Assembly: GCA_038380435.1 (NCBI GenBank) | Contig: JAWZYU010000119.1 | Span: forward strand, 62,001 to 126,000 | Direction of reading: 5' to 3' | DNA length: 64,000 bases | From: Ryuthela nishihirai | Taxonomy: Eukaryota; Arthropoda; Arachnida; Araneae; Heptathelidae | Shown here: positions 22,500 to 32,699 of the stretch, piece after piece | Layout of the letters: every line of letters begins with the position of its first letter | Numbering within the stretch: position 1 is the first letter of the stretch | Made by a program: the position numbers and the translations under genes | Notes under the pieces: generated by a model | The model's database searches: none | What the model was told of the DNA's origin: nothing | The model's input: the letters and a program-made list of their open reading frames with translations, nothing else

Positions 22500-22845
22500 C
22501 CCGCGCCAACGAGCGAAAAAGACTGCACCAAGCCGACTTTAAAAGAATAAACAAACTTTTCTAACAAACATAGAAATAAACAAAAATTATTTACTGGGAC
22601 AATAAGAAAAACTGTATTAGATACGGGTAAATTCCGGGCACGCAGGCCACGGAAAATTAAATAAAAAAAAAGCAAAAGTTCGCTCTAACGAGAGAAAACT
22701 ACTGCATCTTAGCCGACTTTAAACCAACAAACAAAATTTTCCAGAGAAACTAGAAAAAAACAAAAAATATCTACGAAAACTAGAAGAAAAACTGTATAGA
22801 AAAAGGGTAACTTCCGGGCACGCAAGCCACGGAAAAATAAAAAAT
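22500..22845. repeat. Two tandem diverged units, 180-bp offset
   Basis: AGCCGACTTTAAA at 22531 and 22711, and TTCCGGGCACGCARGCCACGG near 22633 and 22812, frame two A-rich units that differ clearly. Open minus-strand frames here are side effects of A/T-rich composition. The E' copy is at 53974-54319. Confidence 0.7.
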
Positions 22846-22888
22846 AAAAACCACAAAAAGTGGAAATCTCTCCCCTGTTTCCAATATA

Positions 22889-22921
22889 GATAGAGGGTTT
22901 AAAAAAAAAAAACCCTCTATC
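22889..22921. repeat. Short perfect hairpin
   Basis: GATAGAGGGTTT and its complement are separated by a short A run. The E' copy is at 54363-54395. Confidence 0.7.
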
Positions 22922-23454
22922 AATATTTTTTCTAACACTTCCAGGAGTTGACGTCAAAAGCGTGAAAACTCGGTATTCGTGGTTAAACTATAAAATTTCT
23001 TTACAAATAAACGAGTTAGAGAGAGGATTTAGAAAGGCTCTATGTACAGGCAAGTACGCAATCGTTTAGCCCAACAACATTAAAATGCCCTAAAAAAATG
23101 ACCTTCGAAAAGTAGTCCATTTTCTGATTGTGGAAATGCATAGATAAAATGTATATTAATAAATATAATTATATATATGTATTCTATGTATATAGAAACA
23201 TTATAATTCTGTTTTAATAAGTATTAAGAAGTTATTAGAGAAATTAAAATCACAGTACTCTGAAACCTTTTTATTTAAATCAAATGCATTTTAATTTTTT
23301 AATACTTAAATTTTGCACAAATTAAATAGGAATTGAAATGACAATTAATAGAAATTATTTTTAACCCCCCCCCTCCCCCCCCCAAAAAAAAAAAAAAAAA
23401 AAAAAAAAAATCCAATGTAGAGTAATACAGGTACTGGACAAAAAGTTGGAAGCA
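22922..23454. other. AT-rich stretch with C-run and A-run, no gene seen
   Basis: Mostly A/T. About 23365-23410 is a run of C followed by about 29 A, and its length differs between E and E'. Such a run could be a retroposon tail or a sequencing-prone tract. Confidence 0.5.
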
Positions 23455-23592
23455 CATCCACGTTGCAATAAATACACACTCAAGCAGCTGCTTGACACAG
23501 AGGTCTGACAGGAGCCTACCAGTTTAATACTGAGAGTATAGCAGGTCCTCAGCAGAAAAATATCACAAACATCCATGCATTTCCCAGGTCTC
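23455..23592 (-). mobile_element. SINE2, 5'-truncated
   Basis: Reverse-oriented AAGCAGCTGCTTGACACAG, GGTCTGACAGGAGCC and CAGGTCCTCAGCAGAAAA. The E' copy is at 54931-55068. Confidence 0.7.
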
Positions 23593-23743
23593 AATAACTT
23601 ATTTACTATGATTTTTAGTGAAAAAATGCCTAAAGATAAAGATCTCAATCTCAAACAATATCTGTTCAGTTTTCACAGAGTAATTAACACAGGAATCTCA
23701 ACCAGCTACAAAAAATTAACCTCAAAACTTAATTGAAACAGGG

Positions 23744-23912
23744 TTGGGTTGTCTTACCTCTAAATAATGGGCTAAATGACCATGTTACAGACAGCTGGGT
23801 GAAGGAGATTCACTGGACAGCATCAAGCATGTTCTTTGATGTGCACGTAGTGTGACTCTCCCATATCAGTGGTCAATGGTTTAATGTTGCATTTGATGGA
23901 CGCTGGCATTAA
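23744..23912 (-). mobile_element. SINE1, truncated and diverged
   Basis: Runs from GGGTTGGGTTGTCTTACCTC through GGGCTAAATGACC to TGATGGACGCTGG. The E' copy is at 55220-55388. Confidence 0.7.
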
Positions 23913-23977
23913 AGCAGATTAATTTATCGTAGTTGACTACAGTACAGTGTATTATACCCTATGTTGATGTCTTAGGC

Positions 23978-24175
23978 CAGGGTTGGGCAAATAGCGGCCC
24001 GCGGGCCGCATTAGGCCTGCTAAGAGTTTATTGTGGCCCGCCAAGACAGAAAAATCCGCCTCGAACCGAGATTTCCTTCCCGCGCGCGACCGAAGATTCG
24101 TCTCGTATTTTCCATTAGGACGGCCACGTCAATACGCATGCGCAGTGTAGATACAAAAACAATTGCCCACCCCTG
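23978..24175. mobile_element. hAT-like MITE
   Basis: 198 bp starting CAGGGTTGGGCAAATAG and ending TTGCCCACCCCTG, so terminal inverted repeats are clear. Next to the 5' end is GCGGCCCGCGGGCCGC, typical of this class of hAT elements. Flanks are TCTTAGGC (23970-23977) and TTTTAGCC (24176-24183), an 8-bp target duplication with two changes, with TA at the centre as in the Buster branch. No transposase. Confidence 0.85.
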
Positions 24176-24183
24176 TTTTAGCC

Positions 24184-24846
24184 TATTTCAATGTATTACA
24201 TAAATTTTGGTTATTTTCTTTCAGTCTTTTAAATATTCAGCATTTATCTCCCTGAATACTAAATAAATATTGATTAAAATTGAGATGTAGAAAGATTTCA
24301 CTGCATCTATATCTTTAGACATATTTTTGTTAAATATCATATGGTAGTTATTCACTCGAAATGCGATTTTCACGGAGAAAACAAGAAAGCTTTTCCATTT
24401 TTCTGTCCAAAGCCTATAGATATTTTCTTACAAATGTGATATTAAAACACATATATATATACTTATAATAATAGGATATTCAATTCATGAAAATGTAGCA
24501 TCCATCTATACTCCTTAAAAACCTTATAGTGAATTTGCATGTTATATCAATGAGAAACTTTGAATCTGTAAAACTCGAGCTTTTTTTGTGGAAAAAAATG
24601 TTGCCTGTAATAAGTCTTTTTTATATTTCTCTATAACTTAGAAATTAAATAAGAAATCAAAGATATATACATTTTCCTTTAAGAAAGAAAAAAAATATTT
24701 AAACATTGCAAAATAATGTGTTTAGTGATAAATTATCGAAGAAGCACACTGTAAATATTTGCATGTAGAATTTTTGCACTGTAAATATTTGCATGTAAGA
24801 GTACGGTAAATAAGTCTGTTATTAGGACTGACTTACACGAAGATTC
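24184..24846. other. AT-rich stretch, no gene seen
   Basis: Contains a 31-bp tandem pair CACTGTAAATATTTGCATGTA (24747 and 24778), each with an inverted octamer ATTTGCAT. A segment around 24430-24560 is distantly repeated at 25330-25480 (AATTTGCATSTWATATCAATG). Confidence 0.5.
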
Positions 24847-25114
24847 GGATTGTTTTACCTATGAGCAGCACCTTCATTGCACCCAATGGGCTAAATGACA
24901 AGGTCACAAGGACCCAATGGCTCAGATATTGATGGAGGACACCCAGTGGACAGCTATTAGCCTCTCGTCGAGGCCATCCATGTTCCTTAAGATGCACAAG
25001 GTGTCTCTACCACACACAGGACCAAGGCCTAGCATCCCATCTGATGGATGGATTACTAAGCCTATTAGTGTCCCCTGGCTGACTGAGGGCAGACCAGGAA
25101 ATTTTAGTGGATAA
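24847..25114 (-). mobile_element. SINE1, lacking tRNA head
   Basis: Minus-oriented 3' and middle modules (TTGTTTTACCTATGAGCAGC to GAGGGCAGACCAGGAAATTT). The E' copy is at 56323-56590. Confidence 0.75.
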
Positions 25115-25488
25115 ATAAAATATTACCAAACATTTTTTAAAATCAGGGGCATTTTAAGAATAATGCCACAGGATGAATTAGATCTAACAAAAAAAACAGA
25201 AAAAGGATATATAAATATTACAGTGAGAGCTCACCTGTATGTGAAGAGTGATTAAGACACAAGTAAAAAAACTATTCATTGTAAAATGCAAAAATATAAT
25301 ATATATTTTCTTACGACACTTAAATTAAGGACACATACATTATATGCTTTCCTACACAAGATAATGGGATAGTAAATATGCGAAAAAACATTGTTTAATG
25401 CAAATATATCGTCTATCTACCAACTTATTAGGAATTTGCATCTAATATCAATGAGAATTTTGAAGCTCAATCACTCAGCTTTATTTAT

Positions 25489-25640
25489 AATACTCCTTCA
25501 AGTAGCTGCTTGCCACCGAGGTCTGACAGGAGCCCGTCGGTTTATGTATCGTAGCAGAAGGTTTGTGTGGATGTCAAGACCTCAGCAGAAAAACAACACG
25601 AACCTCCGTGCCTCACCCAGGGCACGGATGATGTGATCAG
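25489..25640 (-). mobile_element. SINE2, partial
   Basis: AGCTGCTTGCCACCGAGGTC, AGGAGCCCGTCGGTTTATG and ACCTCAGCAGAAAAACAACA, and past them a degenerate head. The E' copy is at 56965-57116. Confidence 0.7.
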
Positions 25641-25806
25641 TAGCCAAGTCCCCTGATCAGTCGGAATAGTTGTTTTCCAACAAATCAGTTACCTATGCAC
25701 GTACCCGTTTCTTCAGAAGGTGGCAGAAGACATATCACTTATACTTGGTTGCTCCATACTGCATAATCCTAAAAGAAAGAATGAACAATATATATATAGC
25801 ATGCGA

Positions 25807-25940
25807 AAAGCAAACATGTCATATCAACTGAGCAATGTATAACAAACGTGTAATATCAACCAAGCGTTATATAGCAAATATGCAATAACAACTCGGCAAT
25901 AAATAGCAAACGTGCAATAACAACTTAGCAATATATAGGA
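25807..25940. repeat. Minisatellite, about 32-33 bp unit, four copies
   Basis: AGCAAACGTGCAATAACAAC-type units at about 25809, 25842, 25873 and 25905. A related scrap follows the next SINE1 near 26212, so that SINE1 may have split the array. The E' copy is at 57283-57416. Confidence 0.7.
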
Positions 25941-25952
25941 AACTGATGATAT

Positions 25953-26212
25953 CAGGGTTGGGTTAGTTCAACTCTGAGTTGACCATTTTAGCACCCAATG
26001 GGCTAAATGGCCAGGTCACAAGGACCCTTAGGGCTCAGAGAAGGTTGGGGTATGGAACCCACTGTAACAGCTGTTAGGAGACAAATGGTAGCCTCCTGTC
26101 AAGACCATCCAGTGTTAATTAACGTGCACAGGATATGGCCTTAACATTGAATCCAATGGACAGTGGCTTTCCGAGCTCAGCAGTGTCCGCGACTCACCAT
26201 GGGTAGCAACTT
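25953..26212 (-). mobile_element. SINE1, lacking tRNA head
   Basis: Minus-oriented, from GGGTTGGGTTAGTTC through GGGCTAAATGGCCAGG to GACTCACCATGGGTAG. The E' copy is at 57429-57688. Confidence 0.75.
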
Positions 26213-26328
26213 AGCAATACAAACAACTTTACATTTTCAAAAACATCTTTTCTCCAACTTTATAGTTTTATTCGAACAATTTTTTGCTAACTGGATGATT
26301 GATGTAAAATACATATAAATTACAAACC

Positions 26329-26450
26329 ACTATAGGTCCTGCCATCCTCACAGACCTTCTACTATGGCATATAAACTGACAGGCTCCTGTCAGACCTCTG
26401 TGGCAAGCAGCTGCTTGAGGGGGTATTTATTTATTTTTTTTTTTTATAAA
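26329..26450 (+). mobile_element. SINE2 3' half
   Basis: GGTCCTGCCATCCTCACAGA to AGCAGCTGCTTGAGGGGG with a TATTTATTTATTTT tail, giving the 3' end of the family. The E' copy is at 57805-57926. Confidence 0.75.
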
Positions 26451-27007
26451 ACCTGAAATAAATATTAAGACATTTAAGTTGTGTTGTCTCTTCACTCTAA
26501 ATAACATCCAGCATACTCTGAAGGGTAAATACTAGTTGGTATTAAAAATTGGTGAATCTCGAAAAATAATACCTTGATGCATTCATGGGAAATCTGGAAA
26601 ATATCCTTTCTGGTTATTGCTGCATTGTAGCTAATTAAAGCTAAATTAATAAACTATTAATCTTCAAATAACAGTTCACAAACATTAAAACAAATCCTCC
26701 ACATTGTAAAATTAAACACTAAGAGTATTATATACACATTACTTGATATCCCAAATATTTGTTTATTGAAATATTACTAACAGATCTGCCAATGGTCACA
26801 TTTAGTTTATGCTAAAGTTTAAACTATTATATGAAAAAGCCATAAAAGATGAATATTTGCTTAGGCACTATTTTTTTCACTGCAATTACATGTAACAGGC
26901 TACTACTGAATAATATGTGCACCCATATCACTAATTCTGTCCTATTTCTAACAAAAAAACAGTTTATGACACTACATAATTAACATGAAACAGTACTTGC
27001 AATTCAT
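26451..27007. other. AT-rich stretch, no gene seen
   Basis: No repeated element, RNA gene or convincing ORF noticed. Confidence 0.45.
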
Positions 27008-27437
27008 ATTCAATAATGCTCAACCATTTCAAAGAAAAAAAAAAACAGCAGTTTAAATAATTTGAAGTGATTGGTTCACGTGCCAGTTATGGCACTCGAA
27101 AGAATTGTTGTTGTAGATTATCAGCAACACAGACAGATATTCAATAATGCTCAACCATTTAAAAGAAACAAGTGAAATTTGCCAAAAAAAAAAAAAACAG
27201 CAGTTTAAATAATTTGAAGTGATTGGTTCACGTGCCAGTTATGGCACTCGAAAGAATTGGTGTTGTAGATTATCAGCAACACAGACAGATATTCAATAAT
27301 GCTCAACCATTTAAAAGAAACAAGTGAAATTTGCCAAAAAAAAAAAAGCAGTTTAAATAATTTGAAGTGATCGGTTCACATGCCATTTATGGCACTCGAA
27401 AGAATTGGTGTTGTAGATTATCAGCAACACAGACAGT
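27008..27437. repeat. Three tandem units of about 150 bp
   Basis: Each has CAATAATGCTCAACCATTT, an A run, GCAGTTTAAATAATTTGAAG and GGTTCACRTGCCAKTTATGG. The last box is at 27073, 27224 and 27373. The first unit lacks about 20 bp. The 75-codon minus-strand ORF at 27353-27580 overlaps the last unit and is not convincing. The E' copy is at 58484-58913. Confidence 0.85.
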
Positions 27438-27584
27438 ACTGATGGTGTACATATTAAACTTGGAGCGAAACATTTAGTAACCCTTAATTTCATGATAGCC
27501 ACTGAATATCTTTTGGGGAGTCTATCAATGATAGGCTTGCTTATCAACAAAGTATGCTTGGTTTCTGATAAAAGGGACATCGGT

Positions 27585-27715
27585 AGGCATAGATGTCTGT
27601 GTTGTTTTTTTGCTGAGGTTCAGCCATAACCTTAAACCTCAGAGACCTTGCATTATAGCATAAAAACAGACACTGTTAGACCTCTATGACAAGCAGCTGC
27701 TTGAAGGGTTTTTTA
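27585..27715 (+). mobile_element. SINE2 3' half, diverged
   Basis: GCTGAGGTTCAGCCATAACC through GACAAGCAGCTGCTTGAAGG. The E' copy is at 59061-59191. Confidence 0.7.
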
Positions 27716-28104
27716 TAACTCGCTAACATTTGGAAAAAATTTATCCCTTAAGGGCTTATGACGTAGATATTATTGAATAGAAATTTTAATTGAGATTTAA
27801 CTTAAAAAAAAGTTGATTAAAAATGGAGATAGTTTAACTCATAATCAACATGTTGTGGTTTAATATGAAATTAAATAATAAGCACTACGTTTAACTCATT
27901 ACACGTTTCTAAGCCTAAAACATACAGTAATAGTACTGAAACCAAATATTTTAAATATAATAAAGTACACTCACCTGGAAACTTAAATGGCATCGAAATG
28001 CTTATTTGAAGTATCTAGAAAACTTTTTAAAATGTTACGGTTGAAGAATGTCACAACTTGGCTACATGAAAATCAGACTGGCGCCATTATTAAAAAAAAA
28101 GATA

Positions 28105-28300
28105 ATAAATACCCCCTTAAGCAGCTGCTTGCCACAGAGGTCTGACAGGAGCATGTCAGTTTATATGCCAGAGTAGAAGGTCTGAGAGGATGGCAGGACC
28201 TCAGCAGAAAAACGACACATGCATCCATGCCTTACCTGGGGCTCGAACCCAGGTCCCTTAGATCAGTAGCCCAGCGCGCTAACCACTCAGCCAACAAACT
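28105..28300 (-). mobile_element. SINE2, full length with tRNA head
   Basis: Minus strand starts with a tRNA-like head: A box GGCTGAGTGGTTAGCGCG and B box GGTTCGAGCCC (28240-28300). The body follows with CTGAGGTCCTGCCATCCTC, GACCTTCTACTCTGGCATA and CCTGTCAGACCTCTGTGGC. It ends at AGCAGCTGCTTAAGGGGGTA and an A/T tail. This is the reference copy for the family. The E' copy is at 59581-59776. Confidence 0.8.
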
Positions 28301-28425
28301 TGAAATAATTAACTGCGTACTAGTAGTAGTAATACCTTATATAAACTGATGAGAAAAATACAATTTTAGTATTCTCAGGTAATTCTGTCACACATCAATT
28401 CGCTTCATAATCAATGATTCCTTAC

Positions 28426-28625
28426 CAGAGTCCTAGGTTTTCGTACAAATCCATATTGGACATTCGCGACATCTAGTTTTGTATCACGGTCAATATTTAA
28501 AGTAAGAAAAATTAATGCACCTAGAAAATAAATCATCTTGTTGTTAACGACGAAAATAAACTTTCGCAATAAATGAAAGCGCAGCTTCTTTTCACAACAA
28601 CACTGGGAATACATCTTTAGCAATT
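28426..28625 (-). pseudogene. Exon-like segment R1 with signal-peptide-like ORF
   Basis: Function not recognised. On the minus strand an ATG in acceptable context (AACAAGATGAT, near 28540) opens MIYFLGALIFLTLNI, which looks like a short secretory signal. DRDTKLDVANVQYGFVRK follows, and the frame reaches CTCTG|GTAAGG, a good splice-donor match, at 28426/28425. An alternative, longer frame starts at an upstream ATG (28623). The same segment recurs at 32515-32690 and 33400-33600, so this looks like a duplicated first coding exon. A whole gene is not present. E' copy: 59902-60101. Confidence 0.35.
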
Positions 28626-28783
28626 TGCCTCGTAAATATGCACTGGAAGGATGTCGTTATTGCAAACTTTAAATCATTTAACTGCGTAGTAGTAGTAGTG
28701 ATACCTTAAATAAACTGATCAGAAAAATACAACTTTAGTAAGTATTAATAAATCACTTCGCTTCATAATCAATGACTACTTAC

Positions 28784-28832
28784 CGTGTTTGAAAATTTCA
28801 AAGGGCAAGGTCTACTTTTGAAATCTTCAACA
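28784..28832 (-). pseudogene. Possible 49-nt exon
   Basis: On the minus strand CTCATTGCAG|T precedes and ACACG|GTAAGT follows, good acceptor and donor matches. One frame is open (VEDFKSRPCPLKFSNT). The sequence after this donor (28670-28783) repeats the sequence after the R1 donor (28305-28425), so exon and intron were duplicated together. Product unknown; the signals could be coincidental. E' copy: 60260-60308. Confidence 0.25.
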
Positions 28833-29059
28833 CTGCAATGAGGCGAGGCCTCCCCGTCCCCCTCTCCTCCCGCAGCTCCCACAAATAGGGAGGCAGGCGG
28901 ACAAGGGAGGGAAAAAAGGTGGCCCTCTACACACTACAGTATTGTTCGATGCCGGTGTCTACTCATATGGCCAAGTACGACCACTGGGGGCTGACACCCT
29001 GCAACTTTTATACTCAATATAACAAAAAGGAACAGAAAAGAGAATTTGTGGGGGCCACG

Positions 29060-29400
29060 AGAATGCAAATTGCAAGAGAACCCCATGGCAGATTCCCACA
29101 AATAAATACTTTTTGAACTCTTAAAGATATATGTTTTCTTATAGTATAGTCAAAAGCGATAAAAAAATTGGTTTCAGTAAGGGGGGGGGGTCGAATTTCT
29201 AAAAGTGTGTGATTTGAAAGCAGACGAATGATAGAGATTTTGGTGGGCCATGGGGGAGCAGAATGCAAGAGAACCCCATGGGCTATTCCCACAAGTGAGC
29301 ACTTTTTGGAATCTTAAAGAACTGTAGTATGATATGGTAAAGGCAAAAGTGATAAAAAAATTGGTTACGAAAGGTTAAATTTCTGAAAATGTGAAATTTA
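29060..29400 (-). repeat. Two tandem units of about 192 bp in the LINE 3' region
   Basis: GAGAACCCCATGG..ATTCCCACAA at about 29076 and 29270, followed by CTTTTTGRAMTCTTAAAG and GATAAAAAAATTGG, recur at a 192-bp offset. Each has a G-rich or simple tract. The position, downstream of the LINE ORF on the minus strand, suggests 3' UTR repeats. E' copy: 60536-60876. Confidence 0.6.
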
Positions 29401-29683
29401 GGGTTGTGGTCCAAAATAGTGAATTGTAAGAGATGAGTAAGATAAAGAAGCCTAGAGAAGAGTAGAATAAAAAGTATTGTGAAATGTAGAAGGTAGGAAG
29501 AGAAAAAAGGATGAGTAAGAAAGAATGATATGGTAAGGGGGGGGGGGGGGAAAGACTGTGTAAAGTGTGGAAATAGAAAGAAAGAGGTGAGAGAGATAAC
29601 AATGTGCAGATGAGCTATCAAGGAGCAGGAATAATGTGGGAACTGCTTAGATGTGTGGTAAGCACCACAGAAGAAAATATTTG
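29401..29683 (-). other. Polypurine tract, probable LINE 3' UTR
   Basis: Plus strand is almost all purine, with 14 G at 29537-29550. The pyrimidine-rich minus strand is open in two frames, but these translate to Ser/Pro/Phe/Leu-rich sequence and are not genes. Polypurine 3' UTR tracts are common in L1-like elements. Confidence 0.5.
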
Positions 29684-32518
29684 TCATGGGGGAAGAACGG
29701 ATTTGTCACGTTTTCTATAAACTTTAGTGATCGTTTTTGTTTTTTCAAAAATGGCTGTAGTGGATGTCTCTGTATGTTCAGGTTGCAATTGGCATCTGGA
29801 GAGCCAAATTTGGTATTTAGCTATGCTAATTACCCAATTGATGATATAGTGTTTCTTATTAGGGTACTGTTGTAGATCATGAAATCTCACTGCTCCTAAC
29901 AATGGTGTTGCTATCTGGAGCCATTGGCCTACTTTAGTCCAGATCTTGATAGCATACCAGCAGTGATCAATGCTTTCTCTGGTGGGGCATCTTAGGCAAT
30001 TATGAGAAGCAATGAACCCACAATGTCTTCTTCTCGAATTTGTGCACACTATATTATGAGCTACCTTCGAATTAAAATTTCTCGTAGTCCTTTCTAAATG
30101 TGTGCTAGCAATGTTGGTCCAGGCCTTAGGCCAATTAATATTTGGGTAAAGCTGTTGAAAGCTGGTGGGATTGAAAGTCTGAATAGTTGCGTACAATTGT
30201 TTTTTATTAATGGGGCTGGGTATTGGACCTCTATTGTGTACGAGTGTAATTATGGAAGGTAGAATCTTATAATGTGTGTTGTGCTCCGTGATTTTGGGCC
30301 CAGAATAATTATTGTGTGTACATAAATGTTTAGTGTGGAAGAAAGAAAAATAATTTAGTAGTAAGAAAGATGGGATAGTGGGTGTGTTTAAAATTCTCTT
30401 TATATCCTCTTACACATTGTGGTGATATTTGGAATGGCAAGTCCACCCAGGTTGACTGGGTTGTGAAGTGTCTCACGTTTAACGAACTCTGGCTTGCCAT
30501 TCCAAATAAAATTAAAAAATGAGTTTATTCAATTTTGTAATGTATGACTGATTAGGAGGGTTCACAGTAGCTATATAAGATATTTTGGGAATTATGCTTG
30601 ATTTGACAAGTTTAGCTCTGTTGTAGGTGGAAATATCAAAATCTTTCCATTTGGCAATGGTGTGTTCCATATTTTGTAAAAGTGTAGTATATGCTTGTGT
30701 ACAAAATCCAAATCTATTATAGCCGACACCTAAAATTTTAATAGGGTTATCTGTAAATCCAATATGAGTTACTAAAGACCTGTCCCAAGTTCCCCAACAT
30801 AAGGAAGAAATTTTATTGTTATTGAGGGATAGGCCTGTAGTTTTAATAAAATAAGTCATAAATTTTAAATATTCTATTGACAGAAAACTCATTAGTAGCG
30901 AAAAGAACTAAGTCATCAGCATAAGCTGAGACTTTGAGCCTATTTCTGGTCCCTGGGAGAGAGATACCAGAAATTTGTGTGTCTGATAAAAAAAGTCGAT
31001 CACCAAGACAAAAAGCAATGGAGATAGAGGGCACCCTTGCCTCACCCCTCTGTTCCACGCAATTTTGCCTGATACGTGACCATTCAATTCAACAGTGTAG
31101 TTAATATCAGTGTATAAAGTGTGTACAGCAGAAATAAAATTTTGGCCAATCCCATAAATTTCAAGTGTCGTGTAAATGGCTTCTTGAGAAAGAGAATCAA
31201 ATGCGTTTTTTTTGGTCTAAAGAAATAATAGTGGCTCCAATATTCTTGTGGTTAATGTATTCAATTGTGTCTGTCATGAGCCTGTTATTATTTGGAATGT
31301 TTCTCCTGGGTACGGCACAAGACTGATAAACTGAAGTTATTTCTGGCATTGCCTGTGTTAGTCTGTTGGTGATAATCTTACTGAGTATTTTGTAGTCTGT
31401 TGATAAAAGTGTTATGGGTCTCCAGTTATTCTAAAATGAAAAAAAAAACGTGGTTTTGCATAATAGTGTTATTTTACCTGTTTTCATATCAGTTGTCATT
31501 TGTTTGTAGAAATTAAGTATAAGGATTTTCTAAAATGTTCCAAAAGGTTCTGTAAAATTCTGTTGGGAAGAAATTTTATTGTTATTGAGGGATAGGCCTG
31601 TAGTTTTAATAAAATAAGTCATAAATTTTAAATATTCTATTGACAGAAAACTCATTAGTAGCGAAAAGAACTAAGTCATCAGCATAAGCTGAGACTTTGA
31701 GCCTATTTCTGGTCCCTGGGAGAGAGATACCAGAAATTTGTGTGTCTGATAAAAAAAGTCGATCACCAAGACAAAAAGCAATGGAGATAGAGGGCACCCT
31801 TGCCTCACCCCTCTGTTCCACGCAATTTTGCCTGATACGTGACCATTCAATTCAACAGTGTAGTTAATATCAGTGTATAAAGTGTGTACAGCAGAAATAA
31901 AATTTTGGCCAATCCCATAAATTTCAAGTGTCGTGTAAATGGCTTCTTGAGAAAGAGAATCAAATGCGTTTTTTTTGGTCTAAAGAAATAATAGTGGCTC
32001 CAATATTCTTGTGGTTAATGTATTCAATTGTGTCTGTCATGAGCCTGTTATTATTTGGAATGTTTCTCCTGGGTACGGCACAAGACTGATAAACTGAAGT
32101 TATTTCTGGCATTGCCTGTGTTAGTCTGTTGGTGATAATCTTACTGAGTATTTTGTAGTCTGTTGATAAAAGTGTTATGGGTCTCCAGTTATTCTAAAAT
32201 GAAAAAAAAAACGTGGTTTTGCATAATAGTGTTATTTTACCTGTTTTCATATCAGTTGTCATTTGTTTGTAGAAATTAAGTATAAGGATTTTCTAAAATG
32301 TTCCAAAAGGTTCTGTAAAATTCTGTTGGGAAGCCATCATCAACTTCAGGACTTTTTTTAAGTTCAAAGCTGAATATAGCTTGTTTGACTTCCTGTGTAC
32401 TAATTTCGTTTTCTAATTTGTCTTTTGTTTGTGGGGAAATTTTGGTAACAAATTGTTCGGTTTCATAAAGTTTATTAGTGTCTGTATTAATATTGTTCAG
32501 TTTATTCATCATGTACAT
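29684..32518 (-). pseudogene. L1/Tx1-type LINE ORF2 remnant (reverse transcriptase to C-terminus)
   Basis: Broken ORF2 that once encoded the reverse transcriptase driving target-primed insertion. Reading down the minus strand: a finger segment (ISTQEVKQAIFSFELKKSPE, DGFPTEFY; 32276-32518); the RPITLLSTDYKILSKII motif (about 32110-32180); DQKK..FDSLSQ with the first catalytic Asp region; RGVRQGCPLSPLLF (about 31025-31050 and again 763 bp up); catalytic SAYADDLVLF (about 30910-30940); thumb (ISTYNRAKLVKSSIIPK, 30512-30892); FIWNGKPEF and GGLAIPN (about 30430-30520). A C-terminal part (29684-30196) has a zinc-knuckle-like CLRCPTRESIDHC. The endonuclease and ORF1 are missing. It is inactivated by a stop upstream of the RPITLL motif and by frameshifts in an A8 run and an A7 run (plus strand), and contains a 763-bp tandem duplication. 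L1/Tx1 assignment is by motif style. Confidence 0.88.
30804..32329 (-). repeat. 763-bp tandem duplication inside the LINE
   Basis: 30804-31566 is repeated without visible change at 31567-32329, so the RGVRQGC and YADD region exists twice. The outer breakpoints share GGAAG (AAGGAAGAAA at 30801; GGGAAGCCAT at 32328), which fits a microhomology-mediated duplication. It is shared with E' (62280-63805), so it predates the large duplication or was copied by conversion. Confidence 0.92.
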
Positions 32519-32690
32519 TCGCGACGTCTAGTTTTGTATCACGGTCAATATTTAAAGTAAGAAAAATTAATGCACCTGGAAAATAAATCGTCTTGTTGTT
32601 AACGCCGAAAATAAACTTTCGCAATAAACGAAAGCAAGCATTTAATGTTACTTTGCCATACTGACTGAAATGGCTGGAAATAACATCCGG
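32515..32690 (-). pseudogene. Exon-like segment R2, fused to the LINE
   Basis: Second copy of the R segment. The signal-like ATG is ACG here (AACAAGACGAT) and the sequence leaves the R consensus at GCGAATGT, where the 5'-truncated LINE begins in the same orientation. A frame from an ATG at about 32708 still runs through GALIFLTLNIDRDTKLDVAN and stops just inside the LINE (HDE). A short inverted repeat ACTGAAATGG / CCATTTCAGT lies at 32664-32702. Confidence 0.35.
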
Positions 32691-32699
32691 TTCCATTTC

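Larger units (their letters stand above)
17690..32524. repeat. Block E (large segmental duplication, copy 1)
   Basis: Mosaic of MITEs, SINEs, hAT and LINE debris, matched by 49160-64000 at an offset of 31473 to 31476. From about 18100 on I noticed only homopolymer-length changes (A run near 19165; C and A runs at 23365-23410) and one substitution (24177). Before 18100 substitutions are more frequent. The block begins with post-C and D-like DNA carrying deletions. Confidence 0.92.

Noticed and set aside
22442..22957. Two hydrophobic minus-strand ORFs
   Set aside because: They fall on the 180-bp tandem A-rich units and reflect Phe/Leu codons from A/T-rich DNA.
24001..24016. CpG-island-like promoter at GCGGCCCGCGGGCCGC
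   Set aside because: It is the subterminal part of the hAT-like MITE.
28240..28300. Functional tRNA gene on the minus strand
   Set aside because: It continues directly into the SINE2 body; it is the retroposon head.
29283..29687. 134-codon minus-strand ORF
   Set aside because: Read from the complement of a polypurine tract; Ser/Pro/Phe/Leu-rich, overlapping another open frame, and lying in the LINE 3' region.
30843..31058. ORF beginning EQRGEARVP as a separate small gene
   Set aside because: It is the reverse transcriptase read out of frame until a homopolymer frameshift. In the neighbouring frame the same bases give RGVRQGCPLSPLLF.
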